Origin: Pseudoduganella lutea
Lineage (GTDB): Bacteria > Pseudomonadota > Gammaproteobacteria > Burkholderiales > Burkholderiaceae_D
NCBI RefSeq assembly: GCF_004209755.1
Contig: NZ_CP035913.1
Coordinates: 4,898,001-4,962,000, forward strand
Reading direction: 5' to 3'
Length of the DNA: 64,000 bases
Below the pieces are notes generated by a model that was not told the origin of the DNA, did not search any database, and saw only the letters and a list, made by a program, of their open reading frames with translations. Positions 1-8,260 of this stretch are shown in pieces. The number at the start of each line of letters is the position of its first letter. Within the stretch, counting starts at the first letter, position 1. The position numbers and the translations under genes are program-made.

Positions 1-218
1 TGCCCCGGCTGGCGTTGCGCGACGTACCTGCCTCGCATTACCTGATCCGCAAGGCGCACGCGCCGGGGCAGTTGTCGACACTGGAGGCCACGGCCTACGC
101 GCTGGCCCAGCTGGAGAACGACGAAGCCCGCTTCATGCCGCTGATCGCGGCATTCGACGGCTTCGTCGGCCAGCAGCAGGCGCTGGCCGACGCCGGTCGG
201 GCCAATCCGGTCAGCTGA
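1..218 (+). CDS. C-terminal part of a DTW-domain protein (tRNA-uridine aminocarboxypropyltransferase-like), 5' end outside window
   Basis: Only the last ~71 codons are present; the reading frame is open from base 3 to the TGA at 216-218. The segment with YLIRKAH followed by QLSTLEATAYAL resembles the C-terminal end of DTW-domain proteins (YfiP/TapT type). That family transfers a 3-amino-3-carboxypropyl group from SAM to tRNA uridine. The catalytic DTW motif itself lies off the window, so the call rests on the C-terminal signature alone. Its stop codon overlaps that of the convergent Hsp70 gene by 8 bases, leaving no room for a terminator between them. Confidence 0.65.
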   Translation, partial: PRLALRDVPASHYLIRKAHAPGQLSTLEATAYALAQLENDEARFMPLIAAFDGFVGQQQALADAGRANPVS

Positions 219-3039
219 TCAGCTTCAGTCCCGGCGGCAGCGCGTCGCCGAACATGCGTTGTTCGCTGGCCTGGTCCAGTTCGACGACATCGCGCACCAT
301 GGCGCCCCAGGTCGGCGGCGCACCCATGGCCGTCAGCCGGCGCAGCACTTCCTCGCGCAGGGCGGGGCTGATGTCGCGCGACCGGTCGCCCGTCATGCGC
401 GCCAGGTGCGCGGCGGCAAAGCCGGCCGGCTCGATCTTCTTCCAGTCGAGCTTCAGGATTTCGCCCAGCCATGTTTCGACGGCAGCGGCCGGCGCCACTT
501 CGTGCGCACTGCCGTGGAACGGCTTGCGCGCACCCACGCGGCCCAGTGCCCACAGGTAGCGGGTAAAACTGGCAGCGCCCTTCGCCTCGAACTTCGGGCC
601 GCTGGTCGGCAGCTTGCGGATCGTGCCGATCATCCAGTCGCCGATCTCCGCCTTGTAGGCGGAAGGAATGCGCTCCAGCGAGGCGCCGAGGCGCAGCATG
701 TCTTCCTCGCTGCCGTCGACCAGCGTGGCGGGGCGGGTGCCGCGTTCGGCCGCGCTGGCTTGCAGGTTGAAGGCGAAATCGTCCAGCAAGCGCAATTGCA
801 TCTCGGTCGTGAGGCCGCCGGCCACGCGGCGCCACAGCGTCCACCATTCGGCGCGCACCTGGCTGTCCTTGAAATACTGGGCGCCGCTGTCGAACAGCGC
901 CCACAGCTGGCCGATGCGCCATTCGTCGAGCGGCGCGCCGAAGCCGGGCCGCAGGCACCAGCCGGCCAGGTTGAGCCACACGCGCTCGTGCTCGGGTGAA
1001 CGGCGGCGGCCCTTGGCGCGCTGCATCAGCGCGTCGAACAGGTGCCGCAGCAGCGGCGTGGGCCACCGCTCGCGGCTGCCCAGCAGCTGTTCGAGCTGGC
1101 CGCGCAGCTGGCGCACTTCCTTGCTCTCGACGTGCAGCACGCGCGAACCGAAGATGCGGTCGATTTTCTCCACGGCGTCGGCAAAGCGCGGCGGCGGTGC
1201 CACCGGTTCCTGCGTCTCGGCCGTTTCTTCTTCCACGCCGCGCAGCTGGAACTCCAGCAGCCAGCGCCGGCCGCTGGCCGCTTCCACGCAATGCACTTCC
1301 AGCGTGCCCACTTCGGACAGCGCCGCCGCCAGCCGCACCGGGATCTCCCTCGGCACCTTCGTGTTGTCGGTCTTGAGCACGGTGGAAATCGCCGGCAGCG
1401 GCACGTAGTCGGCCGGATCGAGGTCGGCCAGGTCGCCTGCGCCATGGCGCAGGTCGGTGACGGTGGAGACCAGATGGAAGCGCACCGGCCGGCCCACGCG
1501 CAGGCCGAACGTGCGGTCGGCCAGCGTGATCTCGCTGCCCGGCTGGGCGCCGCGCGGCAGGATGCACACGGCGCGGCGCTTCACGCCCGGCGCCTTGTCG
1601 GCGTCGAGCAGCAGGTAGTAGGCGCGCGCGGAACCGCCGGCGATCGACGGCGCCATGCCCTGTCGCGACAGCGAATAGGCGACACCGCCGCGGGCCACCG
1701 CCACGTCCGGATTATCGTTGTGCAGCACCTTGATCTGTCCCAGCCCTTGCTGGCTCCGCCAGCCGGACAGCGTATCGGCCAGCCGCCGCGCCAGCGTTTC
1801 GGCGCGGAACACGCCGCCGTTCAGCAGCAGCGTGTCCGGCACGGGGAACGTGGTGCCGTCGTCGATGCCGAGCGCGGCGCGGGCAGCCTGCGCATGCTGG
1901 CGCAGGAAGCTGGCGAGATGGCGCGTGACGGCGGCATCGCTGGCATACGGCAGCCCGAATTCGACGATGCCGCCGCGCGAGCGGCGCGCGTCGGCCTGGT
2001 CGGCGTTCAGCGGGAAGAAGCCTTCGACGACGACCTGCGCCACGTCGTCGCGCGTCAACGTCACGGAGCGGCTGCCGCCGATCAGCTTCGATCCGCTGCC
2101 CAGCAGCGTGACGTTGGCCTGCGAGGGGCCGCCGGCCGCCAGCAGCTGTTCCTTCGCGGCGCGGCAGCGCTCCGTGAGCTGCGCCAGCCGGCCAGCGGAA
2201 AGGCGCTGGGGGCTGTCGGCCGGCGCCAGCCGCGATTCGGCCAGGTGCGCCAGCGCGAGGTCCATGTTGTCGCCACCCAGGATCAGGTGGTTGCCCACGC
2301 CGATCCGCTCCAGCACCGGCTCGCCGTTCGCCACGCGGACCTGCACGAGCGAGAAGTCGGTGGTGCCGCCGCCCACGTCCGCCACCAGCACGAGGCGCGT
2401 ATCGGCCAGCTCCCCGGCCAGCGTGGCGCGGTGGCGATACAGCCAGTCGTACAGCGCCGCCTGCGGTTCTTCCAGCAACCGCACGCCATGCAGGCCGGCC
2501 TGCTTGGCCGCTTCCAGCGTCAGTGCGCGCGCGCCTTCGTCGAACGACGCGGGCACGGTCAGCACGATGCGCTGGTCTTCCAGCAGGTGGTTGGGGAAAC
2601 GGGCATTCCACGCGCCGCGCAGGTGCGCGAGGTAGCTGGCGCTGGCGGCCACGGGAGACACCTTCGGCACGCCCTCGGGCGCGCCCCATGGCAGGATCGG
2701 CGCCGTGCGGTCGACGCCGGGGTGCGACAGCCAGCTCTTGGCGCTGGCCACGTAGCGCCCCGTGACCTGGGCGCCCAGCGTGCGCGCCAGCCGGCCGACG
2801 ACGAAGCGCTCCACGCCGGCCACGTCGGCCTGCACCCACGGCAATTGCAGCTCGGCCGGCCCCAGCTCGCCTTCGGCCGGGTGGTAGCGGTTCGATGGCA
2901 GCAGCAGCGCGCCATGGACTTCACCTGGCGCGGTCAGCTGGTCGATGTCCAGCAACTGCACTTCGGTGGCGCCGGGTGCCGCATAGGCCAGCACCGTGTT
3001 GGTGGTGCCGAGATCGATGCTGACCAGGTAGGGTGTCAT
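211..3039 (-). CDS. Hsp70 family protein with long C-terminal DUF3731-type extension
   Basis: 942 residues. The N-terminal actin-like ATPase domain (about residues 1-400) has the phosphate-1 loop IDLGTTNTVLAY, the phosphate-2 loop VADVGGGTTDFSL, a GGDNMDLALAHL segment and the adenosine-loop segment LLLNGGVFRAE. It should therefore bind and hydrolyse ATP. The C-terminal third is not a DnaK substrate-binding domain. It matches the DUF3731-type extension of Hsp70 relatives (family assignment from memory). The start ATG overlaps the stop of the upstream Hsp70 gene by four bases (ATGA), so the two are probably translationally coupled. No DnaJ or GrpE gene is nearby. Role unknown; probably a specialised ATP-dependent chaperone. 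Confidence 0.85.
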   Translation of the reverse strand: MTPYLVSIDLGTTNTVLAYAAPGATEVQLLDIDQLTAPGEVHGALLLPSNRYHPAEGELGPAELQLPWVQADVAGVERFVVGRLARTLGAQVTGRYVASAKSWLSHPGVDRTAPILPWGAPEGVPKVSPVAASASYLAHLRGAWNARFPNHLLEDQRIVLTVPASFDEGARALTLEAAKQAGLHGVRLLEEPQAALYDWLYRHRATLAGELADTRLVLVADVGGGTTDFSLVQVRVANGEPVLERIGVGNHLILGGDNMDLALAHLAESRLAPADSPQRLSAGRLAQLTERCRAAKEQLLAAGGPSQANVTLLGSGSKLIGGSRSVTLTRDDVAQVVVEGFFPLNADQADARRSRGGIVEFGLPYASDAAVTRHLASFLRQHAQAARAALGIDDGTTFPVPDTLLLNGGVFRAETLARRLADTLSGWRSQQGLGQIKVLHNDNPDVAVARGGVAYSLSRQGMAPSIAGGSARAYYLLLDADKAPGVKRRAVCILPRGAQPGSEITLADRTFGLRVGRPVRFHLVSTVTDLRHGAGDLADLDPADYVPLPAISTVLKTDNTKVPREIPVRLAAALSEVGTLEVHCVEAASGRRWLLEFQLRGVEEETAETQEPVAPPPRFADAVEKIDRIFGSRVLHVESKEVRQLRGQLEQLLGSRERWPTPLLRHLFDALMQRAKGRRRSPEHERVWLNLAGWCLRPGFGAPLDEWRIGQLWALFDSGAQYFKDSQVRAEWWTLWRRVAGGLTTEMQLRLLDDFAFNLQASAAERGTRPATLVDGSEEDMLRLGASLERIPSAYKAEIGDWMIGTIRKLPTSGPKFEAKGAASFTRYLWALGRVGARKPFHGSAHEVAPAAAVETWLGEILKLDWKKIEPAGFAAAHLARMTGDRSRDISPALREEVLRRLTAMGAPPTWGAMVRDVVELDQASEQRMFGDALPPGLKLIS

Positions 3040-4898
3040 TGCCCTTCGGCGTTGCCGCGCACGTCGAATTCCACCTTCCAGCGCTGGCCGTCATCGGCCA
3101 CCGCCAGCAGTTCCAGCGTGCCGGCCTCGGTGGCATGCGCGTGCAGCCGCACCTGTACCACGTCGCCCGCCTGGCGGCCTTCCGGCGACAGCTCGGCCTG
3201 GATCTCGTTGAGCTCCACCAGTTCGTCCGGGCCCCAGAAATCAAGCACGGTGCCGATGGCATCCTGCCGGCGCGTGGACGAACCGAAGAAGCGGAACTGC
3301 ACCGGCTCGCCGACAACGAGGCCGAACTCCTGGCCCGGCAATTCCAGTTCGCTGCCTTCTTCCATGCCGAACGGCGCCACGCACAGCGCCTGGATCGGCG
3401 GCTCCATGCCTGGGATGGCCGGCATCGACGATTCCACCGCCACGTAGTACGAGCGGGCCGTGCCGCCGCGAATGCGCACCCCGGTACCGCGGCGCACGTA
3501 GCTGTAGTAGGCCGCGCCACGCGCCACGGCGAGATCGAGGTCGGCGCCGCCCAGCATGCGTGCGGCTTCCGCGCCTTCCATGTACAGCCAGTCGTTGATC
3601 GTCTCCATTACCCGCCGGGCCAGCAGTTCGGATTTGAACACGCCGCCATTGAACAGCACCGCGCTCGGGTGCAGGAACGAGTGGTCCGGATTCTGCAGGT
3701 CGGCAAAGCCCGGCACGTCGGCCGTCGCGCCCTTCTGACGGCCCAGGAAGGCGGCCAGGTGGCGCGTGATCGCGGCATCCTGCGCATAGGGCAGGCCCAG
3801 TTGCGTCAGGCCGGCGCGGGTGCGCACGGCCGGGCGGGCCGCCGCTTCCACTTTCGGGAAGAAACCGTCGGTAATGAATGCCGTGACTTCGTCGCGGGTC
3901 AGTTCGGTGCGGATTGAGCCGCCGATCAGCTTGGAGCCGCGGCTCGGCACCACGATCGGCCAGGTCTGGGCGCTGGCGTCGGCCAGCAGGTTTTCCTTGG
4001 CGGCGCGGCAGCCGTAGGTCAGCGCGCGCAGTTGCCACGGGTCGAGCTGCGTGCCGTTCGCGGCAAGCTTGCGCGCCACGAGGTGGGCGAGGGCGAGGTC
4101 CATGTTGTCGCCGCCCAGCAGGATATGGTCGCCCACGGCCACGCGGTGCGGTTCCAGCACGCCATCGCGCTCGGTGATGGCGATCAGCGAGAAGTCGCTG
4201 GTACCGCCGCCGACGTCGACGACGAGGATGATGTCGCCAGGCTTGACTTCCTTGCGCCAGCGGCCTTCGCTGCCCTGGATCCAGCTGTACAGCGCGGCCT
4301 GCGGTTCTTCCAGCAGGGTCACGGCCTGGTAGCCGGCGGCACGGGCCGCCTCGGCGGTCAGCTCGCGCGCCGCGGGGTCGAACGAGGCGGGGATCGTCAC
4401 CGTCACGGCCTGCTCGCCGAATGGCGCATCCGGGTGCGCCGTGTTCCATGCCTGGCGCAGGTGCGCCAGGTAGCGGGTGGACGCTTCCAGCGGCGACACG
4501 CGGGTCACTTCTTCCGGCGCGTCGTTCGGCAGGATCGCGGCGCGGCGGTCCACGCCGGGGTGGCACAACCAGCTCTTCGCGCTCGACACGAGGCGGATCG
4601 GCGTGGTGGCGCCGCGGCTGCGCGCCATCTCGCCGGCAACCGAGGTTTCACCTTCCGAGCTCCACGGCAGCGCCAGTTCGCCCGGCGGCAATTCATCGGG
4701 GTGCGGCAGGTACAGGAACGAGGGCAGCAGCGGCAGGTCTTCCACCGTGCCTGGCGCCGTCAGCTGGGGTACGCCCAGCACCGACTGCTGCGTCTTTTCG
4801 CCATCGCTGCCCGCCAGGTCCACATAGGACAGCGCGCTGTGCGTGGTGCCCAGGTCGATGCCGATCGCAAAGCGTGGCGTGTTGGTGGTTTCGCTCAC
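3036..4898 (-). CDS. Hsp70 family protein (second, shorter paralogue in the cassette)
   Basis: 620 residues, close to DnaK in length. ATPase signatures are intact: IGIDLGTTHSALSY, VVDVGGGTSDFSL, GGDNMDLALAHLVAR and VLFNGGVFKSE. The C-terminal ~200 residues form a short domain unlike the classical DnaK lid, with no EEVD-like tail. It shares local sequence blocks with the neighbouring 942-residue Hsp70 (for example SAKSWLCHPGVDR versus SAKSWLSHPGVDR), so the two are paralogues. It overlaps the DUF2760 gene upstream and the larger Hsp70 gene downstream by ATGA in both cases, giving a compact three-gene operon. Client and co-chaperones are unknown. Confidence 0.87.
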   Translation of the reverse strand: MSETTNTPRFAIGIDLGTTHSALSYVDLAGSDGEKTQQSVLGVPQLTAPGTVEDLPLLPSFLYLPHPDELPPGELALPWSSEGETSVAGEMARSRGATTPIRLVSSAKSWLCHPGVDRRAAILPNDAPEEVTRVSPLEASTRYLAHLRQAWNTAHPDAPFGEQAVTVTIPASFDPAARELTAEAARAAGYQAVTLLEEPQAALYSWIQGSEGRWRKEVKPGDIILVVDVGGGTSDFSLIAITERDGVLEPHRVAVGDHILLGGDNMDLALAHLVARKLAANGTQLDPWQLRALTYGCRAAKENLLADASAQTWPIVVPSRGSKLIGGSIRTELTRDEVTAFITDGFFPKVEAAARPAVRTRAGLTQLGLPYAQDAAITRHLAAFLGRQKGATADVPGFADLQNPDHSFLHPSAVLFNGGVFKSELLARRVMETINDWLYMEGAEAARMLGGADLDLAVARGAAYYSYVRRGTGVRIRGGTARSYYVAVESSMPAIPGMEPPIQALCVAPFGMEEGSELELPGQEFGLVVGEPVQFRFFGSSTRRQDAIGTVLDFWGPDELVELNEIQAELSPEGRQAGDVVQVRLHAHATEAGTLELLAVADDGQRWKVEFDVRGNAEGQ

Positions 4899-5491
4899 AG
4901 TTCCACCTCCGCCGGCGCCAGCACTTTCGCGTCATGCGCTTCGGCCAGCTTCGGCAGGCGCACGGCCGTGGCGCGCCAGCCGCGGTGGCTCAGCGTGCCC
5001 TTGAATGGCGGCTTGCCGACGACGTTGCCGGTCAGGCGCACGGCGGCGGCATCGAAGCCTTCTTCCAGCGTCACGCGGCTGCCTTCGGCTTCGGCGCGGG
5101 CCGGTTCGATCGTGAAGTGTTCCTTCAGCACCTTGCTGCAGCCTTCGTGCACCACGCGCGCGGCGGCGCCGATGTCGGCATCCGAATAGCCGGCCAGGTT
5201 TTCCTGCGTGAAATCGATAAGGCGCGCTTCGCGCTGCAGCAGCGACAGCAGTTGCAGCGCGGCATCCGGCGTGGCTTCGCGCAGCGGTGGGGCCACCGGC
5301 GCAGGTGCGGGGGCCGGGACGGGCGCAGGAGCCGGCGGCGGCGGGGGAGCTGAAGGAGCAGAAGGAGCCCTGATGGGGCCGACCTGGTCGTTCTGGAAGC
5401 GGGCGGCGAATTCGGCGTCACCGAGCGTCTTGAAGAAGGCGCTGAACGCAAGCGGGATCCTCGCCAGGAAGGACGGAGTAGTCGTGGTCAT
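4895..5491 (-). CDS. DUF2760 domain-containing protein, first gene of the Hsp70 cassette
   Basis: 198 residues. A short N-terminal helix (FLARIPLAFSAFFKTL) is followed by a Pro/Ala-rich linker at about residues 42-69 and a C-terminal domain with blocks like LQLLSLLQREARLIDF, CSKVLKEHF and KGTLSHRGWRA, which I recognise as DUF2760. No signal peptide or clear membrane span is present. Its stop overlaps the start of the downstream Hsp70 by four bases. DUF2760 has no assigned biochemical role that I know of. The strict coupling suggests a dedicated partner or adaptor for the two Hsp70s, which is inference only. Confidence 0.8.
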   Translation of the reverse strand: MTTTTPSFLARIPLAFSAFFKTLGDAEFAARFQNDQVGPIRAPSAPSAPPPPPAPAPVPAPAPAPVAPPLREATPDAALQLLSLLQREARLIDFTQENLAGYSDADIGAAARVVHEGCSKVLKEHFTIEPARAEAEGSRVTLEEGFDAAAVRLTGNVVGKPPFKGTLSHRGWRATAVRLPKLAEAHDAKVLAPAEVEL

Positions 5492-5608
5492 ATTGGGTTT
5501 GTAGGGTGGGGCCCGGTTCGATACCGGACGGACAATTGCGAATCATACCAGTTGAGGAACTGCCAACGCACGTGCGGTGGTTGCATGCCCTTGAAAACAG
5601 GCCTAGAA

Positions 5609-5628
5609 TACTGTATATACATACAGTT
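5609..5628. promoter_or_regulatory. LexA (SOS) box upstream of the PA0069-type radical SAM gene
   Basis: TACTGTATATACATACAGTT is a near-perfect CTGT-N8-ACAG dyad and differs from the E. coli consensus at very few positions. It sits 23 bp before the start codon of the radical SAM gene, where LexA would block its promoter. It is 118 bp from the divergent DUF2760 start, so it is much more likely to control the plus-strand gene. Confidence 0.85.
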
Positions 5629-5650
5629 ATAGTGAAACGCTGGAGCTCCC

Positions 5651-6856
5651 ATGCACCGAGATAACTTCACCACAAGTAACTTGTTTTCAAGTCACCTCGC
5701 CACGGACCGCGAGCCTCATGCCGGGCAAGTCATGTCCATGCCCCGGTCGTTGAAGGCGCTGAAAGGGCGCGGCGCCGTCACGAACGTGCAGGGCCGCTAC
5801 GAGCTGGACGTGCGCGAAACCTTCGACGATGGCTGGTTGCGCGAGGAAGAGGAACCCCGGGTCTGGCGCACCCAGGTGACCGAGGAAACGGCGAAATCGA
5901 TCCTGTCGCGCAACCAGTCGCCGGACATTCCCTTTGGCGTATCGCTGAATCCCTACCGAGGTTGCGAGCACGGCTGCATCTACTGCTTTGCCCGGCCCAC
6001 GCACAGCTACCTGGGCCTGTCGCCCGGGCTTGATTTCGAGAGCAAGCTGTTTGCAAAGATGAATGCGCCGGACCTGCTGCGCGGCGAACTGTCGAAGCCC
6101 GGCTACACGGTGGAGCCGATCGCGCTGGGCGTCAATACCGATGCCTACCAGCCGGTCGAGCGGGAACTGAAGCTCACACGGCGCGTGCTCGAGGTCTTGC
6201 AGGAATGCCGGCACCCGGTGGGGCTGATCACGAAATCCGCGCTGATCGAACGCGACATCGACATCCTCGCGCCCATGGCGGAAAAGCGCCTGGCCGCGGC
6301 GTCGATCACGCTGACCACGCTCGACCCGAAGATCGCTCGCACGCTGGAACCGCGCGCCGCCGCGCCCGAGCGCCGGCTGCGCGCCATCCGCACGCTAACG
6401 GAGGCGGGCATCCCGGTCGGCGTGTCGGTCGCACCGATCATTCCGTTCGTCACGGAGCCGGAAATCGAGAAGATCATCGAGGCGGCATTCGATGCCGGCG
6501 CCGTCCAGGCCAGCTACGTGGTGCTGCGGCTGCCGTGGGAAGTCAATCCCCTGTTCCAGCAATGGCTGGAAGCCCACTTCCCGGACCGCGCCCAGCGCGT
6601 GATGAACCGCGTTCGCGAAATCCATGGCGGCAAGGATTACGACGCCTCGTTCGCCACGCGGATGAGCGGCCAGGGTCTGTGGGCCGACCTGATCCGCCAG
6701 CGGGTGGAAAAAGCCATCCAGCGTTGCGGCATGGCGGGGCGGGGCAGCCGGTTCCGGCAGCTCGATTGCACGCGGTTCCGGCCGCCACTGGTCGTGCCGC
6801 AGATGGGAGCGAAAGCGAAGCAGGCCGAGGCGGCAGGGCAGTTGAGCCTGTTTTGA
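5651..6856 (+). CDS. PA0069 family radical SAM protein
   Basis: 401 residues. The radical SAM [4Fe-4S] motif CEHGCIYCFARPTH (CxxxCxYC) lies near residue 105, followed by blocks typical of the family (PYRGCEHGC, GVNTDAYQPVE, TKSALIERDIDIL, RLPWEVNPLF). The family resembles spore photoproduct lyase-like SAM enzymes, but its reaction is not established to my knowledge. A GGAG Shine-Dalgarno 4-8 bases upstream supports the ATG at 5651; an internal ATG at 5732 is an alternative. A strong LexA box just upstream predicts DNA-damage induction. I recall P. aeruginosa PA0069 being listed among LexA-regulated genes, which fits. Confidence 0.88.
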   Translation: MHRDNFTTSNLFSSHLATDREPHAGQVMSMPRSLKALKGRGAVTNVQGRYELDVRETFDDGWLREEEEPRVWRTQVTEETAKSILSRNQSPDIPFGVSLNPYRGCEHGCIYCFARPTHSYLGLSPGLDFESKLFAKMNAPDLLRGELSKPGYTVEPIALGVNTDAYQPVERELKLTRRVLEVLQECRHPVGLITKSALIERDIDILAPMAEKRLAAASITLTTLDPKIARTLEPRAAAPERRLRAIRTLTEAGIPVGVSVAPIIPFVTEPEIEKIIEAAFDAGAVQASYVVLRLPWEVNPLFQQWLEAHFPDRAQRVMNRVREIHGGKDYDASFATRMSGQGLWADLIRQRVEKAIQRCGMAGRGSRFRQLDCTRFRPPLVVPQMGAKAKQAEAAGQLSLF

Positions 6857-7001
6857 TGGCCGCCCTGGATGATCTGGTTGACGCAGGTTGATGACAGTAA
6901 CTTGCACCGGTTTGCGTAACCGATCCAACTTCTGACAGATGCCGAGCCAGGAACAGGATTTCCTAACATCAACATTTGACATTTATCAGAGTAGTGAAAC
7001 G

Positions 7002-7598
7002 ATGCCCATGATTAAATTATTTCCTATTGGAACTAATTTATCAGTAGCGCCCACCCTTTGTGGCCGGGCGCTGCCCGCCGGGGGAAATCGTGTTTATCTC
7101 TACATCCAGGATCGTCATTTGCCATCCCGTATGGCGCTATCTCTGGCCATTCCAATCCAGGGGCCGGTTGATTTCATATGCGATGCTGCTTCCAGCCGGC
7201 TTGCTGGCAATATCGTCCCTGCTGTATTTCCTCGCCCGGGGGCGCCACTGTTACCGGTTCTGCTGGTGGGGGCAATGGGTGGCATTCCGGTATCGTATGC
7301 CATGCTGCCGGCGGAAATGACGATACGCACGAGCGGCGGCACCGGCAAAGTCGCGCGCGCGATCCGCGAACATATCCTGGCATCGAGTTACATGATCACG
7401 GCAATGGGCAACGGCGCAATCCGCTATACGCCTGTCGGTTCGCGCTGGTTGCGGTGGGGTGAAAATAAGGTCACTGTGTCGCCATGCGGGGATTCCATGC
7501 TCCTCCTCCAGGGCTCCGTATTCGGCCTTTTCAGGCTCCGGAAACTGCTGGAAGGTTCCCGGGCCGGCCCCAGCGGCGTCATATCAACTGCGAGCTGA
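7002..7598 (+). CDS. Hypothetical orphan protein with an AT-rich 5' end
   Basis: 198 residues from the ATG at 7002; another ATG in the same frame lies at 6939. I recognise no family. The C-terminal half reads as a plausible globular protein (ARAIREHILASSYMITA, YTPVGSRWLRWGENKV, GSVFGLFRLRKLLEG). Codon use there is normal for the region, while the first ~25 codons and upstream sequence are markedly AT-rich (codons such as TTA, AAT, ATT). No convincing Shine-Dalgarno is seen. A second open frame at 7060-7320 encodes a hydrophobic stretch, so a decayed or frameshifted gene is possible. If this ORF is not real, 6857-7631 is a 775-bp non-coding stretch. Confidence 0.4.
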   Translation: MPMIKLFPIGTNLSVAPTLCGRALPAGGNRVYLYIQDRHLPSRMALSLAIPIQGPVDFICDAASSRLAGNIVPAVFPRPGAPLLPVLLVGAMGGIPVSYAMLPAEMTIRTSGGTGKVARAIREHILASSYMITAMGNGAIRYTPVGSRWLRWGENKVTVSPCGDSMLLLQGSVFGLFRLRKLLEGSRAGPSGVISTAS

Positions 7599-7631
7599 GC
7601 GACAGCGGGCCGAGGCCTTATGGCCGAGGCC

Positions 7632-8201
7632 TTATCCGCCGGCAAGCGCCAGCAAATGGCGCTCGATCGCGAAAACATGCTCATCCTCGTGCCCCATCGC
7701 GCGCAGCGCATGTGCTAGGTGCACGAGGTATTCCACATTCGGCCCGCTCGGGCCGCGCGCGGCGGCGATATGCCGGGCGATATCGGCTTCCGACGCTTCG
7801 CCCAGATAAGCCGCATTGTCGTGCCGCGCAATGTAGACCAGGCCGGTCTCGCTGCCGCCATCGTCGAAGCGGATATCGATTGGCAGCCGCAGGTAGCCGT
7901 TCTTTTCGCGGTGATCGAGGTGCGCGAATTCTTCCGGCGTCACCAGGTAAGCCATGCCGTGACACACGGCGCCTTCCTGCGGCACGAGCGTGACGACGCG
8001 GCCCGGCGCCTCCAGCGTGCCGCGATGGTCGTGCGAGCCTTGCCAGAAGCGGCGCACCCAGCCGGCGATACTGGCCGGGCGCCGTTCGATAAAGGGGAAA
8101 TCGGCTTTCCAGATCAGCGAACCGTAGCCGAACAGCCACACGTTGTGGTGGCGATCGAACAGATCCATCGCGCGGTTGATCTCGATGGTGTTGTGCGACA
8201 T
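7632..8201 (-). CDS. Gamma-glutamylcyclotransferase, ChaC-like
   Basis: 189 residues from the ATG at 8201. WLFGYGSLIWK near the N-terminus is the substrate-binding loop of the ChaC/GGCT fold (YGSLIW). FWQGSHDHRG and GRVVTLVP follow, and the acidic segment HREKNGYLR carries the expected catalytic Glu region. ChaC enzymes cleave glutathione to 5-oxoproline and Cys-Gly. It lies downstream of the diguanylate cyclase on the same strand, with a 59-bp gap, so they may share a transcript. The frame remains open upstream to a TTG at 8264; the ATG at 8201 or that at 8168 is more likely. Confidence 0.85.
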   Translation of the reverse strand: MSHNTIEINRAMDLFDRHHNVWLFGYGSLIWKADFPFIERRPASIAGWVRRFWQGSHDHRGTLEAPGRVVTLVPQEGAVCHGMAYLVTPEEFAHLDHREKNGYLRLPIDIRFDDGGSETGLVYIARHDNAAYLGEASEADIARHIAAARGPSGPNVEYLVHLAHALRAMGHEDEHVFAIERHLLALAGG

Positions 8202-8260
8202 GAGCGGAAAAGGGATGGTGGACCAGCAATTATATGCGGTGACAGGCAGCAGGGCGTCCG

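Noticed and set aside
1042..3447. 801-codon open frame antisense to the large Hsp70 gene
   Set aside because: No family resemblance, Arg/Gln/His-rich low-complexity composition, and it is opposite a gene with clear Hsp70 motifs. Long antisense frames are expected at this GC content.
7060..7320. Small hydrophobic membrane protein ORF
   Set aside because: Overlaps the longer orphan ORF, contains many Cys/Trp/Arg from frame-shifted reading and has no SD. A decayed gene cannot be excluded, so it is mentioned in the orphan entry.
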